Shown: positions 47,071 to 57,125 of the stretch, in pieces
How positions within the stretch are numbered: position 1 is the first letter of the stretch
Layout of the letters: every line of letters starts with the position of its first letter
Assembly: GCA_007896885.1 (NCBI GenBank)
Contig: VOIU01000012.1
Coordinates: 39,138-103,137, forward strand
DNA from: Bacteroidaceae bacterium HV4-6-C5C
GTDB lineage: Bacteria > Bacteroidota > Bacteroidia > Bacteroidales > Bacteroidaceae
Direction: 5' to 3'
DNA length: 64,000 nucleotides
Notes under the pieces: generated by a model
Databases searched by the model: none
What the model was told of the DNA's origin: nothing
What the model saw: only the letters and a program-made list of their open reading frames with translations
Program-made: the position numbers and the translations under genes

Positions 47071-48726
47071 TTAATAGTCTTTATTCTGTGACATATTCTT
47101 ATTATTGTTCAAATCCGATACAGGGATAGGATAAACATTATAGAACGATGCAACACTTGTTCCGTTTGCCACTCCGCCTTTCCAGTCCCAGAGATATTTG
47201 CTGGTAGTGAACATACCAAAGCGAACCAAATCGGAACGACGACGTCCTTCCAAATAAAATTCACGTCCCCACTCATTAATAAGTTCCTGTTCGGTAACCG
47301 TCTGCACCATTCTCGTGCAATGAGCACGCTTGCGAAGTTCATTGATATCACCGGTTGCATCCTTCCCTTGACGGAAGAGAGCCTCAGCACGCGTCAGATA
47401 AGCCTCAGCCATACGGAACAAAGGTATATCCGTATCAGGATATTCGGTATGATTGGTTGCTTTCCCGTCGGAACGGATATTCTGCCATTTTACGATAGAC
47501 AGTCCATCATTAAATCCTGTAATGGCATCAGTTTGTAATTTCCGCTTGCCACCACCAATACCGGAATAGAACATGGCACGGTCATCTGCAGCAGCCTTAA
47601 TCAAATCGGATGTTCTAACACCATACTGTGCATCGAAAGCATCGATTTTAGCGTCGGTGTCAATATCAGATTTAGCTGGCACCGTCACATCCGAAGGGAG
47701 CATAGGTACTTTAGACAGATCCGAGAAAAACATTTGCAACATTGAAGCACGAGCAAAAATACAAGCCCATCCGTTTGTAGTCCCCATACGAGGCATACCA
47801 GCAGTGCGTGTACCACAAACCAAATAGGTAGATCCACCATAATTACGGGTTTTTACACCGTCCTGACGGATAGGAAGGATAATCTCCTGCATAGCATCAG
47901 CGTTCTCGTCGTTATCGGCCATAAACAACAACTTGTAATCCGGACACAATACATAACCCGAATTAATCACTTTGGTAGCGTAAGTCTCGGCATTTACATA
48001 ATCAGATGTTCCCGTATAAACCGCAGCATTCAGATATAAACGTGCGCGAAGCAACCAGTTCGCAGCCTTGTCTGCACGTCCGAAAGGAGCTTGACGAGGA
48101 TCATACATATCATTTTCAATTGCAGCCAACTCACTCTGAATATACGTGTAGAGTTCGGTACCTTTCTTTTCAACCGGAAGTTCATTATTGAAGTGTTCCT
48201 TAAACGGGGCCTTACCGAATAAATCAAGGAAATACCAATAATGCAAAGCACGCAAGAAACGTATTTCAGCACGCTGACGCAAAGTTTCCGTATCAGTCTT
48301 ACCTTCCGTTTGATCCAGGAAGAAATTATATTGCGTAATATCGTAACCCAAACGGACATAAGTCCATTCTGTACGTTGACTGGAAGAATTCCATCCAATC
48401 TTGGTAAACTGAGGAATATCCCGATTATCCTGCCATGCCCATATACACTCATCAGTAGGTAACTCATTGCAGTTAAAAGTAGTACGGTAGAAGCCGGATT
48501 CACCTTCATCCTGCCCATCCAGATCGGGAGAACCTGCAGCCCCCTTCTGTCCGGTGACACCAAGCATGGCATATCCTTTTACAAATACTTCATCCTGATT
48601 GAATGAAGGACTAGTTTGAGGGTCAATCGGACTAATATTCAAATCGTTCACACACGAGGTTACCCCCAAAGCGGCGGTAGCAATCAGTGCGGCAGAAAAT
48701 ATATGTTTTATAGTTCTTGTTTTCAT
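47071..48726 (-). CDS. susD: SusD-like nutrient-binding outer membrane lipoprotein
   Basis: 551 residues. Lipoprotein signal with Cys25 (LGVTSCVND). The SusD fold is shown by four helical TPR-like elements (QRAEIRFLRALHYWYFLDLFG near 130, ADKAANWLLRARLYLNAAVY near 225) and the C-terminal RagB/SusD end (FYLEGRRRSDLVRFGMF near 500, NNNKNMSQNKDY). SusD forms the hinged lid of the SusC channel and captures sugar. It follows susC by 19 bp, as always in such pairs. Specificity should be alpha-glucan by context, unproven. Confidence 0.94.
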   Translation of the reverse strand: MKTRTIKHIFSAALIATAALGVTSCVNDLNISPIDPQTSPSFNQDEVFVKGYAMLGVTGQKGAAGSPDLDGQDEGESGFYRTTFNCNELPTDECIWAWQDNRDIPQFTKIGWNSSSQRTEWTYVRLGYDITQYNFFLDQTEGKTDTETLRQRAEIRFLRALHYWYFLDLFGKAPFKEHFNNELPVEKKGTELYTYIQSELAAIENDMYDPRQAPFGRADKAANWLLRARLYLNAAVYTGTSDYVNAETYATKVINSGYVLCPDYKLLFMADNDENADAMQEIILPIRQDGVKTRNYGGSTYLVCGTRTAGMPRMGTTNGWACIFARASMLQMFFSDLSKVPMLPSDVTVPAKSDIDTDAKIDAFDAQYGVRTSDLIKAAADDRAMFYSGIGGGKRKLQTDAITGFNDGLSIVKWQNIRSDGKATNHTEYPDTDIPLFRMAEAYLTRAEALFRQGKDATGDINELRKRAHCTRMVQTVTEQELINEWGREFYLEGRRRSDLVRFGMFTTSKYLWDWKGGVANGTSVASFYNVYPIPVSDLNNNKNMSQNKDY

Positions 48727-48745
48727 GATAAATACGTTTTATTAG

Positions 48746-51700
48746 TTAGAATTGCAAGCTCAAACCCAGCAAGAAAGTCACAGCTCTAGGATATAGATTT
48801 CTGTCGATACCACCTTTTACTTCAGGATCCAAACCTTTGTATTTACTTATGATAAACGGATTTTGTACAGTAGCATAGATACGTCCGTCAAAGCCTTTAT
48901 AGGTTGGAGTCTTCCATAAATTCTGGAATGAATATCCCAACGTAACATTATCACAACGCAAGAATGATGCATTACGTACAAAATAATCACTCATGTAGTA
49001 ATCACCTTTTCCTGCAAATCCAAGAGCTACAGCTTCAGGAGTCGTATTGGAGTACGCATTATTGGAATATAAGCCGGAAGTGCTCACATTAGCTTTGTTG
49101 CTTAAGAAATCATAGTATACATAGTTGTTTAAACTGGCACGCAAAGAGAAACTGAAGTCGAAGTCCTTGTACAAAATCTTCGAAGTAAGTCCCATTAAAA
49201 CATCACCCGCCGGTTTTTTATAGACGTACTTATCGGAGCTGTTGATGATGCCATCTCCATTGCGGTCAACAAACATATTTTCGATAGGCTTTCCATCTTT
49301 ATCATATACTTGCTGGTAAACGTAGAAAGAGTTAGCGGCATAACCCACTTTATTCACCTGTATTTTATTATTATTCCCTTTGGAAATCTTATCGCCGGTC
49401 TCTACATAATAATTTTTATCATCACTACCGGTCAGCTTGGTAATTTCATTATGATTCCAAGTCACATTATAGCTCAAATCCCAGCTAAAGTCTTTTTTTA
49501 CGATAGGCCTGAAATTAGTAGAAAATTCAACTCCATAATTCTTTAACGAACCAATGTTCTGCATCATTTGAGCATTGAAGTTAGTCCCAACCGGGATCTT
49601 CACACTATTCAGCAAATCGTCCGTCTTACGATAGTAACCATCAATGGCACCACTTATTCTTCCATTCAGGAAGCCAAAATCCAAACCGGCATTCCAAGTA
49701 GTTGTTTTTTCCCATTTCAACTCTTCATTGAAAGCTTTCGGACGTGAAGTGGAATAATATGTATCTCCAAAGGGATATTGCGCATAGTCATTATTTGCCA
49801 CATACAAAGGCAGGTAAGCAAAGTCATCACCGATATCTTGCTGACCAGTGATACCCCAACCTAAACGCAGCTTCAGATCGGAAAGGAAATTGATGTCTTT
49901 AAATAAGCTTTCTTCTTTCATTTTCCAGCCCAATGCCAATGACGGGAATGCACCCCAACGATTGTTTTTAGAGAAACGAGAAGAACCATCCCAACGCATA
50001 GTAAAGGTAAACAGATAACGGCTCAACAAAGAATAATTCAAACGACCGAAATATGAAACCAATGTATTACGGGTTGCATAAGCGGTCTGCGCACGTAAAG
50101 TAGCATCATGAGCCACCTGTGCGTATGGATCCCAGCCTTGTCCTTCATCAAATCCATTACGATGGAAATGTTGTTCCTCACCACCAACCATCACATCAAA
50201 ATCATGAACCCCTAAGGATTTAAGATATTGAGCATATACATTATAAGAAAGGTTGTATTTGTACTGAGTTGCAATACCGTTCCAACCATAGTAGTTATTA
50301 CTAAAAGAATAAGGAGAAATGATTGTGGTTTGAGTGCCCTCAGCATATTCACCACCCATACTTGCATGTATGTGAAGGTCAGGCAGGAAATGTACTTTAT
50401 AGTCTACATCCACGTTTCCCACAAAGTCATTACTATTGGCTTTATCATTTTTCAAATCCAGTGCAGCTAAAGGATTCTGGGCAGAATTAGGATTTACCGT
50501 GTAATTCCATGCAGGATCACTGAAGCCACTTGTAGCAGCTACATTCTGCCAATATCCACCTGTAAATTTGTAGGGATCACCACTATCGTAAACCGAATGA
50601 GTAGGATCAATAGACAAAGCACTGCCAATAGAAGCACCCGTGTCGGCATAACGATTCTTACCATTCATATATTTGGCATTGATGTTAAACTTCAAATGAT
50701 CATCAAAGAATGAAGGAGCCAAATTAATAGATGCAGTGACACGTTGGAAATTAGACGTTTTTACAATACCATTATTATCGGTATAGCCTACAGAAAGACG
50801 ATAAGGCAAGTTTTTTAATCCACCGTTGATGGATACATTATGATCCATACTTGCAGAAGTGCGGAATATCTCATCTTGCCAATTCGTATTTGCCGTACCC
50901 AGTTCGGAAGGTAGTTTATCCCCCCACAGTTGTGTGGCATAAGCACGGAAATCATTACCGCTCAATACATCATAACGCTTTTGAGTGGTGGAAAAAGATA
51001 CATAGCCATTATAGCTTACCTTCGGAGCCTGTCCGGATTTACCTTTCTTAGTGGTGATAATAATGACACCATTAGAAGCACGTGAACCATAGATAGCTGT
51101 CGCGGAAGCATCTTTCAACACAGTCATAGTCTCAATATCAGCGGGGTTCACCATGGAAAGACCATTTGCCATACCTTTGATACCTTGATTATCAATTGCA
51201 AGACCATCAATAACGATCAACGGGTCATTGCTGGCATTCAAAGAGGATCCTCCACGAATACGGATTTGTGCACCGGCACCCGGAGTACCATCATTGGATA
51301 TCACACTCACACCGGCCATTTTACCAGACAACATATCCTGTGGATTGGTAGTGATACCTTTACTCATTTCATCCGGCTTAATAGCCATAACAGAACCTGT
51401 TAAGTCGTTTTTCTTCACTGTACCATAACCAATAACCACAGCTTCCTGAAGCATAACCGCATCATCCTGCAAAGTTATATTCATAGAAAGAGTGGCTTTA
51501 GCATCCACAGTTTTATATCCGATGAATGAGATTGTGAGGGTCGCATTATTTGCAACTTTTAAAGTGAAGTTACCATCCATGTCGGTAATCGTTCCATTCG
51601 TAGTACTTGATTTTTCTACGACATTAGCACCAATCACAGGTTCACCCAGAGCATCTTTGACATGCCCTTTCACGGTAATTTGCTGTGCATAAGCGCCCAT

Positions 51701-51766
51701 TGACAAGAACAACCCTAGTAATAGGGAAAGAACCTTTCGATAGATTCTAAGATTAACTTGCTTCAT
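48746..51766 (-). CDS. susC: SusC-like TonB-dependent oligosaccharide transporter
   Basis: 1006 residues from the ATG at 51764-51766 (MKQVNLRIYRKVLSLLLGLF), which starts a normal signal peptide ending in GAYAQQ; an ATG at 51790 adds eight residues. A carboxypeptidase-regulatory-like domain (about 28-105) precedes the plug with the SusC signature EAVVIGYGTVKKNDLTGSV (about 115-133), then a 22-strand barrel ending in LLGLSLQF. No STN domain, so no sigma/anti-sigma signalling; control is more likely by the LacI protein of this locus. Pumps maltodextrin-type oligosaccharides across the outer membrane with SusD. Confidence 0.95.
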   Translation of the reverse strand: MKQVNLRIYRKVLSLLLGLFLSMGAYAQQITVKGHVKDALGEPVIGANVVEKSSTTNGTITDMDGNFTLKVANNATLTISFIGYKTVDAKATLSMNITLQDDAVMLQEAVVIGYGTVKKNDLTGSVMAIKPDEMSKGITTNPQDMLSGKMAGVSVISNDGTPGAGAQIRIRGGSSLNASNDPLIVIDGLAIDNQGIKGMANGLSMVNPADIETMTVLKDASATAIYGSRASNGVIIITTKKGKSGQAPKVSYNGYVSFSTTQKRYDVLSGNDFRAYATQLWGDKLPSELGTANTNWQDEIFRTSASMDHNVSINGGLKNLPYRLSVGYTDNNGIVKTSNFQRVTASINLAPSFFDDHLKFNINAKYMNGKNRYADTGASIGSALSIDPTHSVYDSGDPYKFTGGYWQNVAATSGFSDPAWNYTVNPNSAQNPLAALDLKNDKANSNDFVGNVDVDYKVHFLPDLHIHASMGGEYAEGTQTTIISPYSFSNNYYGWNGIATQYKYNLSYNVYAQYLKSLGVHDFDVMVGGEEQHFHRNGFDEGQGWDPYAQVAHDATLRAQTAYATRNTLVSYFGRLNYSLLSRYLFTFTMRWDGSSRFSKNNRWGAFPSLALGWKMKEESLFKDINFLSDLKLRLGWGITGQQDIGDDFAYLPLYVANNDYAQYPFGDTYYSTSRPKAFNEELKWEKTTTWNAGLDFGFLNGRISGAIDGYYRKTDDLLNSVKIPVGTNFNAQMMQNIGSLKNYGVEFSTNFRPIVKKDFSWDLSYNVTWNHNEITKLTGSDDKNYYVETGDKISKGNNNKIQVNKVGYAANSFYVYQQVYDKDGKPIENMFVDRNGDGIINSSDKYVYKKPAGDVLMGLTSKILYKDFDFSFSLRASLNNYVYYDFLSNKANVSTSGLYSNNAYSNTTPEAVALGFAGKGDYYMSDYFVRNASFLRCDNVTLGYSFQNLWKTPTYKGFDGRIYATVQNPFIISKYKGLDPEVKGGIDRNLYPRAVTFLLGLSLQF

Positions 51767-51867
51767 GCATTTAAAAATTAAAGTTAACAATATGATTCGT
51801 TATATTATTTTCAAGAGTTATACTCTGTATCTAAATATAGATAGAGCATATATCTATCCCGATGAGG

Positions 51868-51875
51868 CAAAAATA
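51868..51875 (-). promoter_or_regulatory. -7 box of the susCDEF operon
   Basis: Minus-strand TATTTTTG, exact TAnnTTTG match, about 100 bases before the ATG. No clear -33 box, as expected of an activator-dependent promoter. Exactly 55 bp separate it from the LacI-type site at 51931. Confidence 0.6.
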
Positions 51876-51930
51876 GAATTAATCAAGCTAGAGGGAGACA
51901 TGCAATAAGGAAAATATACACTAGCAAGAG

Positions 51931-51944
51931 TGCAAACGATTGCA
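51931..51944. promoter_or_regulatory. LacI-type operator between susC and GH13
   Basis: TGCAAACGATTGCA, a near-palindrome (12 of 14 positions) with central CG, the general form of LacI/PurR-family sites. The identical 14 bases occur at 58278-58291 in reverse orientation, between GH53 and the LacI gene. It lies 55 bp from each of the two divergent -7 boxes (51868-51875 and 52000-52007). Confidence 0.75.
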
Positions 51945-51999
51945 TCGAATGTAAGCAGTCTTTTCCAACAACCTAAAGGGTAACAAGTTATGCTTTTCA

Positions 52000-52007
52000 T
52001 ATTTTTG
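52000..52007 (+). promoter_or_regulatory. -7 box of the GH13 gene
   Basis: TATTTTTG, exact TAnnTTTG match, leader about 25 bases. No clear -33 box. The LacI-type site is 55 bp upstream. Confidence 0.6.
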
Positions 52008-52038
52008 TATTGAGTAAAATTAATAAAGCACCCTTACC

Positions 52039-54348
52039 ATGAAAAAAACAATCTACCTACGTTTATTGTTGTTTACAATTCCATTCTTTTTTGTATCATG
52101 TAGCAAAAATGAAGATCCCCTTGTTACTCCTCCAGTTGAAATCAAACCGGGGTTAAACTACTCTCTGACGTCACCGGATGCAGACAAAGAGTTAACTATT
52201 ACATTCAAAGCAGCTTCCTCGTCTCAATTATATAATTATACAGGCGATGTATATATACATATAGGAATTGTGGAAGACGGTACATGGAAGTACGTCCCTG
52301 CCGCTTGGGATGAAAACATCAGCAAATGCAAGATGGTAAATAGTGATACCAACACTTGGAGCATTACTCTCTCACCCTCCATTCGCCAATGGTTTGGATC
52401 GGGAGAGACTTCAATACAGAAGCTAGGCATTGTCATCCGTAGTTCCGATGGTACGAAGAAAGGTATAGATTCGGACTCATACGTAACCGTTACCGATTCA
52501 AAGTATAAGCCTTTCACTCCTTCGGCAATTAAGAACAAGACCCTCCCAACGGGAGTAAAAGAAGGTATAAACGTGATAGATAACTCGACAGTCACTTTAG
52601 TACTTTATGATAAAGATAAGAGCGGCAATCACAAAGATTATGCTTATGCAGTAGGTGATTTTAACAACTGGAAGCTTGCTAATGATGAGACTTCACAAAT
52701 GTATCGTGACGATGCAAGCGGATGTTGGTGGATTACCTTAACGGGACTGACAGCAACTAAAGAATATGCTTTCCAATATTATGTGGGAACCACTGCGGGC
52801 GGTTCTTTACGCCTGGCCGACGCTTATACGCGTAAGATACTCGATCCGGATAATGACGCCAGCATACCTGCCTCCACTTACACCGATAATAAGACATACC
52901 CCACCGGAGGAGTAGGTATCGTATCCACCTTTAAGATACAGCAAGATACATATAATTGGAAAAACTCATCTTTTAAAGTTGCTGATAAAGATAACCTGGT
53001 CATCTACGAAATGTTATTGCGCGACTTTACCGCCACGGGTGATATCAACGGAGCGAAAGAAAAGCTCAGTTACTTGAAATCACTCGGAATAAATGCCATT
53101 GAGCTAATGCCTGTACAGGAATTTGACGGTAACGACAGTTGGGGATATAATCCCTCCTTCTACTTTGCTTTGGATAAAGCCTACGGAACGGACAAGATGT
53201 ATAAAGACTTCATTGATGAATGTCATGCACAAGGTATTGCCGTCATTTTCGATGTGGTATACAATCAGGCTACAGGAAACCAACCTTTTGCCAAGCTATA
53301 TTGGGATAGCACCAACAGTAAACCGGCATCCAACAATCCTTGGTTCAACACCGATGCTCCCCACCCTTACAGTGTATTCTGTGATTTTAATCACGAATCA
53401 CCGCTGGTACGTGCATTCGTAAAACGTAACTTACAGTTCTTACTGAGCGAATATAAAATAGACGGATTCCGTTTTGACCTTACTAAAGGATTCACTCAAA
53501 ACTCAAGCACCGAAGCCACTGCATCTAATTACGATGCAAGCCGTATTGCCATATTAAAGGATTATAATAGTGCAGTAAAAGCAACCAATCCGAATGCCAT
53601 GGTTATTTTGGAGCACTTCTGCGAGCCAAGAGAAGAAGCTGAATTGGCAAATGACGGTATGTATCTGTGGCGGAACATGAACAATGCGTATTGTCAGTCG
53701 GCAATGGGATATGTAGATAGCAGTGATTTCTCCGGATTATATTTTGGCAGCACCATGCCTGCCGGTTCACTGGTAAGCTTTATGGAAAGCCATGACGAAG
53801 AACGTATGAGTTACAAACAAAAGACGTGGGGTAATTACACCTTCAAGACCAGCCTTAGCGACCGGATGAAAGAATTGGAAGTCAACACAGCATTCTTCCT
53901 TACCGTGCCGGGACCTAAAATGATCTGGCAGTTTGGTGAACTGGGTTACGACTACTCCATTGATGAAAATGGAAGAACAGGCAAGAAACCTCTTAAGTGG
54001 GATTATTATAGTGATAAAGACAGAAAAGCATTGTATGACACTTATGCCAAAATAATGCAGCTACGCAATGGCAACGAAGACTTATTCGATACTTCTGCAA
54101 CATTTAGCTGGCAAGTCGGTACGTCCAATTGGAGTAACGGTCGCTTTTTATCGCTACAACACGCCGGTAAAGCTTTGGTGGTAGCCGGCAATTTCACAAA
54201 TGCTACCGGTAATTACACCGTCACATTCCCGTTCACTGGGACATGGTACAACTACATTACAGGAGAGACACTATCCGTTTCATCAACCTCGCAAAATATC
54301 AGTGTACCTGCATACGGATTCACGCTCTATACTAATATCAAGCCGTAA
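52039..54348 (+). CDS. Surface alpha-amylase-family lipoprotein (GH13)
   Basis: 769 residues. Lipoprotein signal with Cys21 (FFFVSCSKNED). Two N-terminal beta domains (about 40-160, and a CBM48-like one with YAYAVGDFNNWKLAND near 201-216) precede the GH13 barrel (about 318-680). Catalytic residues: nucleophile D480 (DGFRFDLTKG), acid/base E525 (VILEHFCEP), third Asp D586 (FMESHDEERM). Region I reads DVVYNQ, where the His of the usual NH is Gln410, an odd change. It should break alpha-1,4-glucan at the cell surface for SusCD, like SusG, though its domain order differs from SusG. Transcribed divergently from susC. Alternative: pullulanase-type action. Confidence 0.9.
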   Translation: MKKTIYLRLLLFTIPFFFVSCSKNEDPLVTPPVEIKPGLNYSLTSPDADKELTITFKAASSSQLYNYTGDVYIHIGIVEDGTWKYVPAAWDENISKCKMVNSDTNTWSITLSPSIRQWFGSGETSIQKLGIVIRSSDGTKKGIDSDSYVTVTDSKYKPFTPSAIKNKTLPTGVKEGINVIDNSTVTLVLYDKDKSGNHKDYAYAVGDFNNWKLANDETSQMYRDDASGCWWITLTGLTATKEYAFQYYVGTTAGGSLRLADAYTRKILDPDNDASIPASTYTDNKTYPTGGVGIVSTFKIQQDTYNWKNSSFKVADKDNLVIYEMLLRDFTATGDINGAKEKLSYLKSLGINAIELMPVQEFDGNDSWGYNPSFYFALDKAYGTDKMYKDFIDECHAQGIAVIFDVVYNQATGNQPFAKLYWDSTNSKPASNNPWFNTDAPHPYSVFCDFNHESPLVRAFVKRNLQFLLSEYKIDGFRFDLTKGFTQNSSTEATASNYDASRIAILKDYNSAVKATNPNAMVILEHFCEPREEAELANDGMYLWRNMNNAYCQSAMGYVDSSDFSGLYFGSTMPAGSLVSFMESHDEERMSYKQKTWGNYTFKTSLSDRMKELEVNTAFFLTVPGPKMIWQFGELGYDYSIDENGRTGKKPLKWDYYSDKDRKALYDTYAKIMQLRNGNEDLFDTSATFSWQVGTSNWSNGRFLSLQHAGKALVVAGNFTNATGNYTVTFPFTGTWYNYITGETLSVSSTSQNISVPAYGFTLYTNIKP

Positions 54349-54373
54349 TTGCATTGCAAAAGAGGATGAAATA

Positions 54374-54426
54374 TACATAAAAGGCAAAGGCGATATCAAA
54401 TTGGTATCGCCTTTGCCTTTTATGTA
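54374..54426. terminator. Strong terminator after the GH13 gene
   Basis: A perfect 22-bp stem (54374-54395 with 54405-54426; core AAAGGCAAAGGCGATA), nine-base loop. It could also work for transcripts from the other side. Confidence 0.88.
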
Positions 54427-54614
54427 CATTGTAGGATATTCAAAATCACATCACTCTATTTCTAAGAATTCCGGCTTATATATCAAGCAACAGCTCTTCT
54501 AAATTACGCCGTTTGATTATTATAAGCCCTGACAAAACCCGGATAGAACTATTCTATTTTTCTTAGAATGGCTGATTAATCAACCTTTATGCTATAGTAC
54601 CTCACACTAAAAAG

Positions 54615-57089
54615 TTACTTTGATACACGAATAACCAATCTACCTGATTTCATCCCTTTAGCTTTTGCTTCAACAGTTAATTCACCGATATTTTCGCTGC
54701 TCTGTACGATAGCTGTTAGCTGACCGTTGAACAGATGCATTTTAGGCAAATGGAAAAGGTCAAGAGATGTCGGGTCTCCATTGGCAGAAGCACGATAAGC
54801 ACCGGCTCCTTTCACAGAGAAAGAAACAAGACGACCCTCTAAAGGACAAATATTACCGTCCTTATCGACAGCACGTACCGTAATATATGCCAAGTCCTTA
54901 CCGTCACCGGCAAGATGCATACGATCCGTCGTCAGTTCCAAGTGGTGAGGTGCTCCGGCAGTATGAATGGTCTTTACCGCCACCTCCTTACCCGAAGCAT
55001 CATACGCCACGGCTCTCAACTCTCCGGGCTCATAAGCCACATCAGTCCAAATAAGTCGATAACGTCGTTGCAATGCCAGAGAATCTTTACCCTGCAAAGC
55101 TTGGCTTTCTTGCGCCGTCAGTCTGCGTTGTTTGCCATAACTCTTACCATTGACAAATAATTCGACTGAAGGGTAATTGCTATACACAAAGACCGGAACG
55201 TTCTTCCCTTCCCTGCCCTTCCAATTCCAATGCGGAAGAATATGGAGCGTATTAGCCTGTTTATTCCATATACTACGATAAAGGTAATACCTGTCCTTAG
55301 GAATACTTGCCAAATCGATGATACCAAACATTGAACTGTGATTGGGCCACGCATCGGTGTCATAAGGAGACGGTTCTCCCAGATAGTCAAAACCTGTCCA
55401 TACAAACTGCCCTATAGTCCAGTTATAATCATCGGCAAGTGCAAAGTCCACATCAGGAACATTAGACCACGAACAATATTCCAAATCGTACGAAGACGAT
55501 TGATGATCAGGATATGTGGCATCCGCCTTTAGAACTGCCGGCAGCTTATAAACTCCTCTCGAGCTAACGGTAGAAGATGTTTCGGACCCCAATAGGATAT
55601 TCTGGGGAAGCTTCTCATATCCTTCAAGATAGCGATGAGCACGATAATTGAATCCGGGTATATCAAGCATAGCGGCAAATCCGTTAGCCAATACACAACT
55701 CACCTGATCCATGCCACAGGTCACCGGGCGGGTAGGATCTTCACGATGACAGATATTCTGCAAGAAAGTAGCTACTTTGTAACCTTCGGGGCTGCACTGC
55801 GTAGGAACTTCATTGCCAATACTCCACATCACCACAGATGGATTATTGCGGTATTGATGCACCATATTCACCATGTCCCTCTCGGCCCATTCGCCGAAAT
55901 AACGATGATAGCCATTCTTACATTTTGCAATATCCCACTCATCAAAAGGCTCTATCATTACCATGAATCCCATCTCGTCACAAAGTTCCACAAGCTCGGG
56001 AGCAGGCATATTATGGGAGGTTCGTATGGCATCGCAACCCATATCCTTAAGCAAAGTCAGTTGATGACGTAACGCCGCTACATTAACAGCAGCTCCCAAC
56101 GGACCAAGATCATGATGATTGCATACTCCCTGAAATTTACGGTGCTTTCCATTCAGAAAGAAACCTTTATCCGCTATAATCTCAATGCTACGTATACCGA
56201 AGCGAGTTGTATAACAGTCAACCTCTTTGCCATCAAGATAAAGCGTTGAAACAGCCTTATATAGCGATGGGCTCTCGGGAGACCATAAATTCGGAGAGTC
56301 TACAATAAAGTTTTGCTCAAACGGTTGTGCGTGATTAATACGGCGGATATTATCCTTGCTTGCCACCACCCTACCATCCGGAGCAATAATTTCAGTTTGT
56401 ATCCTGAGGTCTTTCGAACCCGTATTTTCCACCGTAGTAAGCAGACGTACAGAAGCATATTCGGCAGAGACATGAGGCGTAGTCAGCTGTGTACCCCATA
56501 CTCCCACATGCACCGAGTCGGTGGTGAGGACATGTACATTACGATATAACCCCGCACCGGGATACCAACGCGAAGATTCAGGTTTGTTTTCCAGGCGGAC
56601 GGCTAACACATTATCTTTCCCATCTTTATTCACGAAAGGAGTTACATCGCAATGGAACGAATTGTAACCATAAGGCCAAAAACAGGCTTCCTTTCCATTC
56701 ACATATACCCGCGCCTCACTCATTGCCCCATCAAAGACGAGAGTAGTCTGTTTCCCAACAGGCACATTGAATGAAGTACGATACCATCCTACACCCACAT
56801 AAGGCAAGCCTCCCGTACGACCGGTTTTCACTGAAGCAACCTTTTCAAAGTTTTGTGTAACGGCAACGTTCTGCAAATCATAAGAGCGGTCAAATGGCCC
56901 GTATATGGCCCAATCATGAGGAACAGTCACGGTTTGCCACTTGCTATCATCATAACCGGAACTCTCCGCTCCTTCAATATCTCCTTTTGTAAATTTCCAA
57001 TTCTTTTCAAGCTTGTATTCGCTACGCTGTGCCTTTGCAACAGCAATCGTCAGTAATAAAGAAAAGAATATAAGCAATGTTCGCTTCAT
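54615..57089 (-). CDS. GH2 beta-galactosidase
   Basis: 824 residues. Signal peptide 1-20 ending AVAKA-Q, without a lipobox, so periplasmic. GH2 order: sugar-binding jelly roll (about 25-190), Ig-like (about 200-300), TIM barrel (about 305-600) with acid/base E427 (MWSIGNEVPT) and nucleophile E503 (LGSETSSTVS), then a DUF4982-type domain (about 610-700) and a C-terminal Ig-like domain. It should release terminal galactose from beta-galactosides, here probably galacto-oligosaccharides made by the GH53 enzyme encoded 36 bp upstream. Other beta-glycosides cannot be excluded. Confidence 0.9.
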   Translation of the reverse strand: MKRTLLIFFSLLLTIAVAKAQRSEYKLEKNWKFTKGDIEGAESSGYDDSKWQTVTVPHDWAIYGPFDRSYDLQNVAVTQNFEKVASVKTGRTGGLPYVGVGWYRTSFNVPVGKQTTLVFDGAMSEARVYVNGKEACFWPYGYNSFHCDVTPFVNKDGKDNVLAVRLENKPESSRWYPGAGLYRNVHVLTTDSVHVGVWGTQLTTPHVSAEYASVRLLTTVENTGSKDLRIQTEIIAPDGRVVASKDNIRRINHAQPFEQNFIVDSPNLWSPESPSLYKAVSTLYLDGKEVDCYTTRFGIRSIEIIADKGFFLNGKHRKFQGVCNHHDLGPLGAAVNVAALRHQLTLLKDMGCDAIRTSHNMPAPELVELCDEMGFMVMIEPFDEWDIAKCKNGYHRYFGEWAERDMVNMVHQYRNNPSVVMWSIGNEVPTQCSPEGYKVATFLQNICHREDPTRPVTCGMDQVSCVLANGFAAMLDIPGFNYRAHRYLEGYEKLPQNILLGSETSSTVSSRGVYKLPAVLKADATYPDHQSSSYDLEYCSWSNVPDVDFALADDYNWTIGQFVWTGFDYLGEPSPYDTDAWPNHSSMFGIIDLASIPKDRYYLYRSIWNKQANTLHILPHWNWKGREGKNVPVFVYSNYPSVELFVNGKSYGKQRRLTAQESQALQGKDSLALQRRYRLIWTDVAYEPGELRAVAYDASGKEVAVKTIHTAGAPHHLELTTDRMHLAGDGKDLAYITVRAVDKDGNICPLEGRLVSFSVKGAGAYRASANGDPTSLDLFHLPKMHLFNGQLTAIVQSSENIGELTVEAKAKGMKSGRLVIRVSK

Positions 57090-57125
57090 TTCATTAAGTA
57101 TTTAAAGTTTCCTTTTAATAAAATC

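Noticed and set aside
54570..54585. Palindrome GGCTGATTAATCAACC below the GH2 gene
   Set aside because: Short AT-centred palindrome at the end of convergent genes; expected by chance in AT-rich DNA and not linked to any promoter.
55635..56072. 145-residue plus-strand open frame
   Set aside because: Lies opposite the catalytic part of GH2; His- and Ile-rich shadow sequence without start signals.
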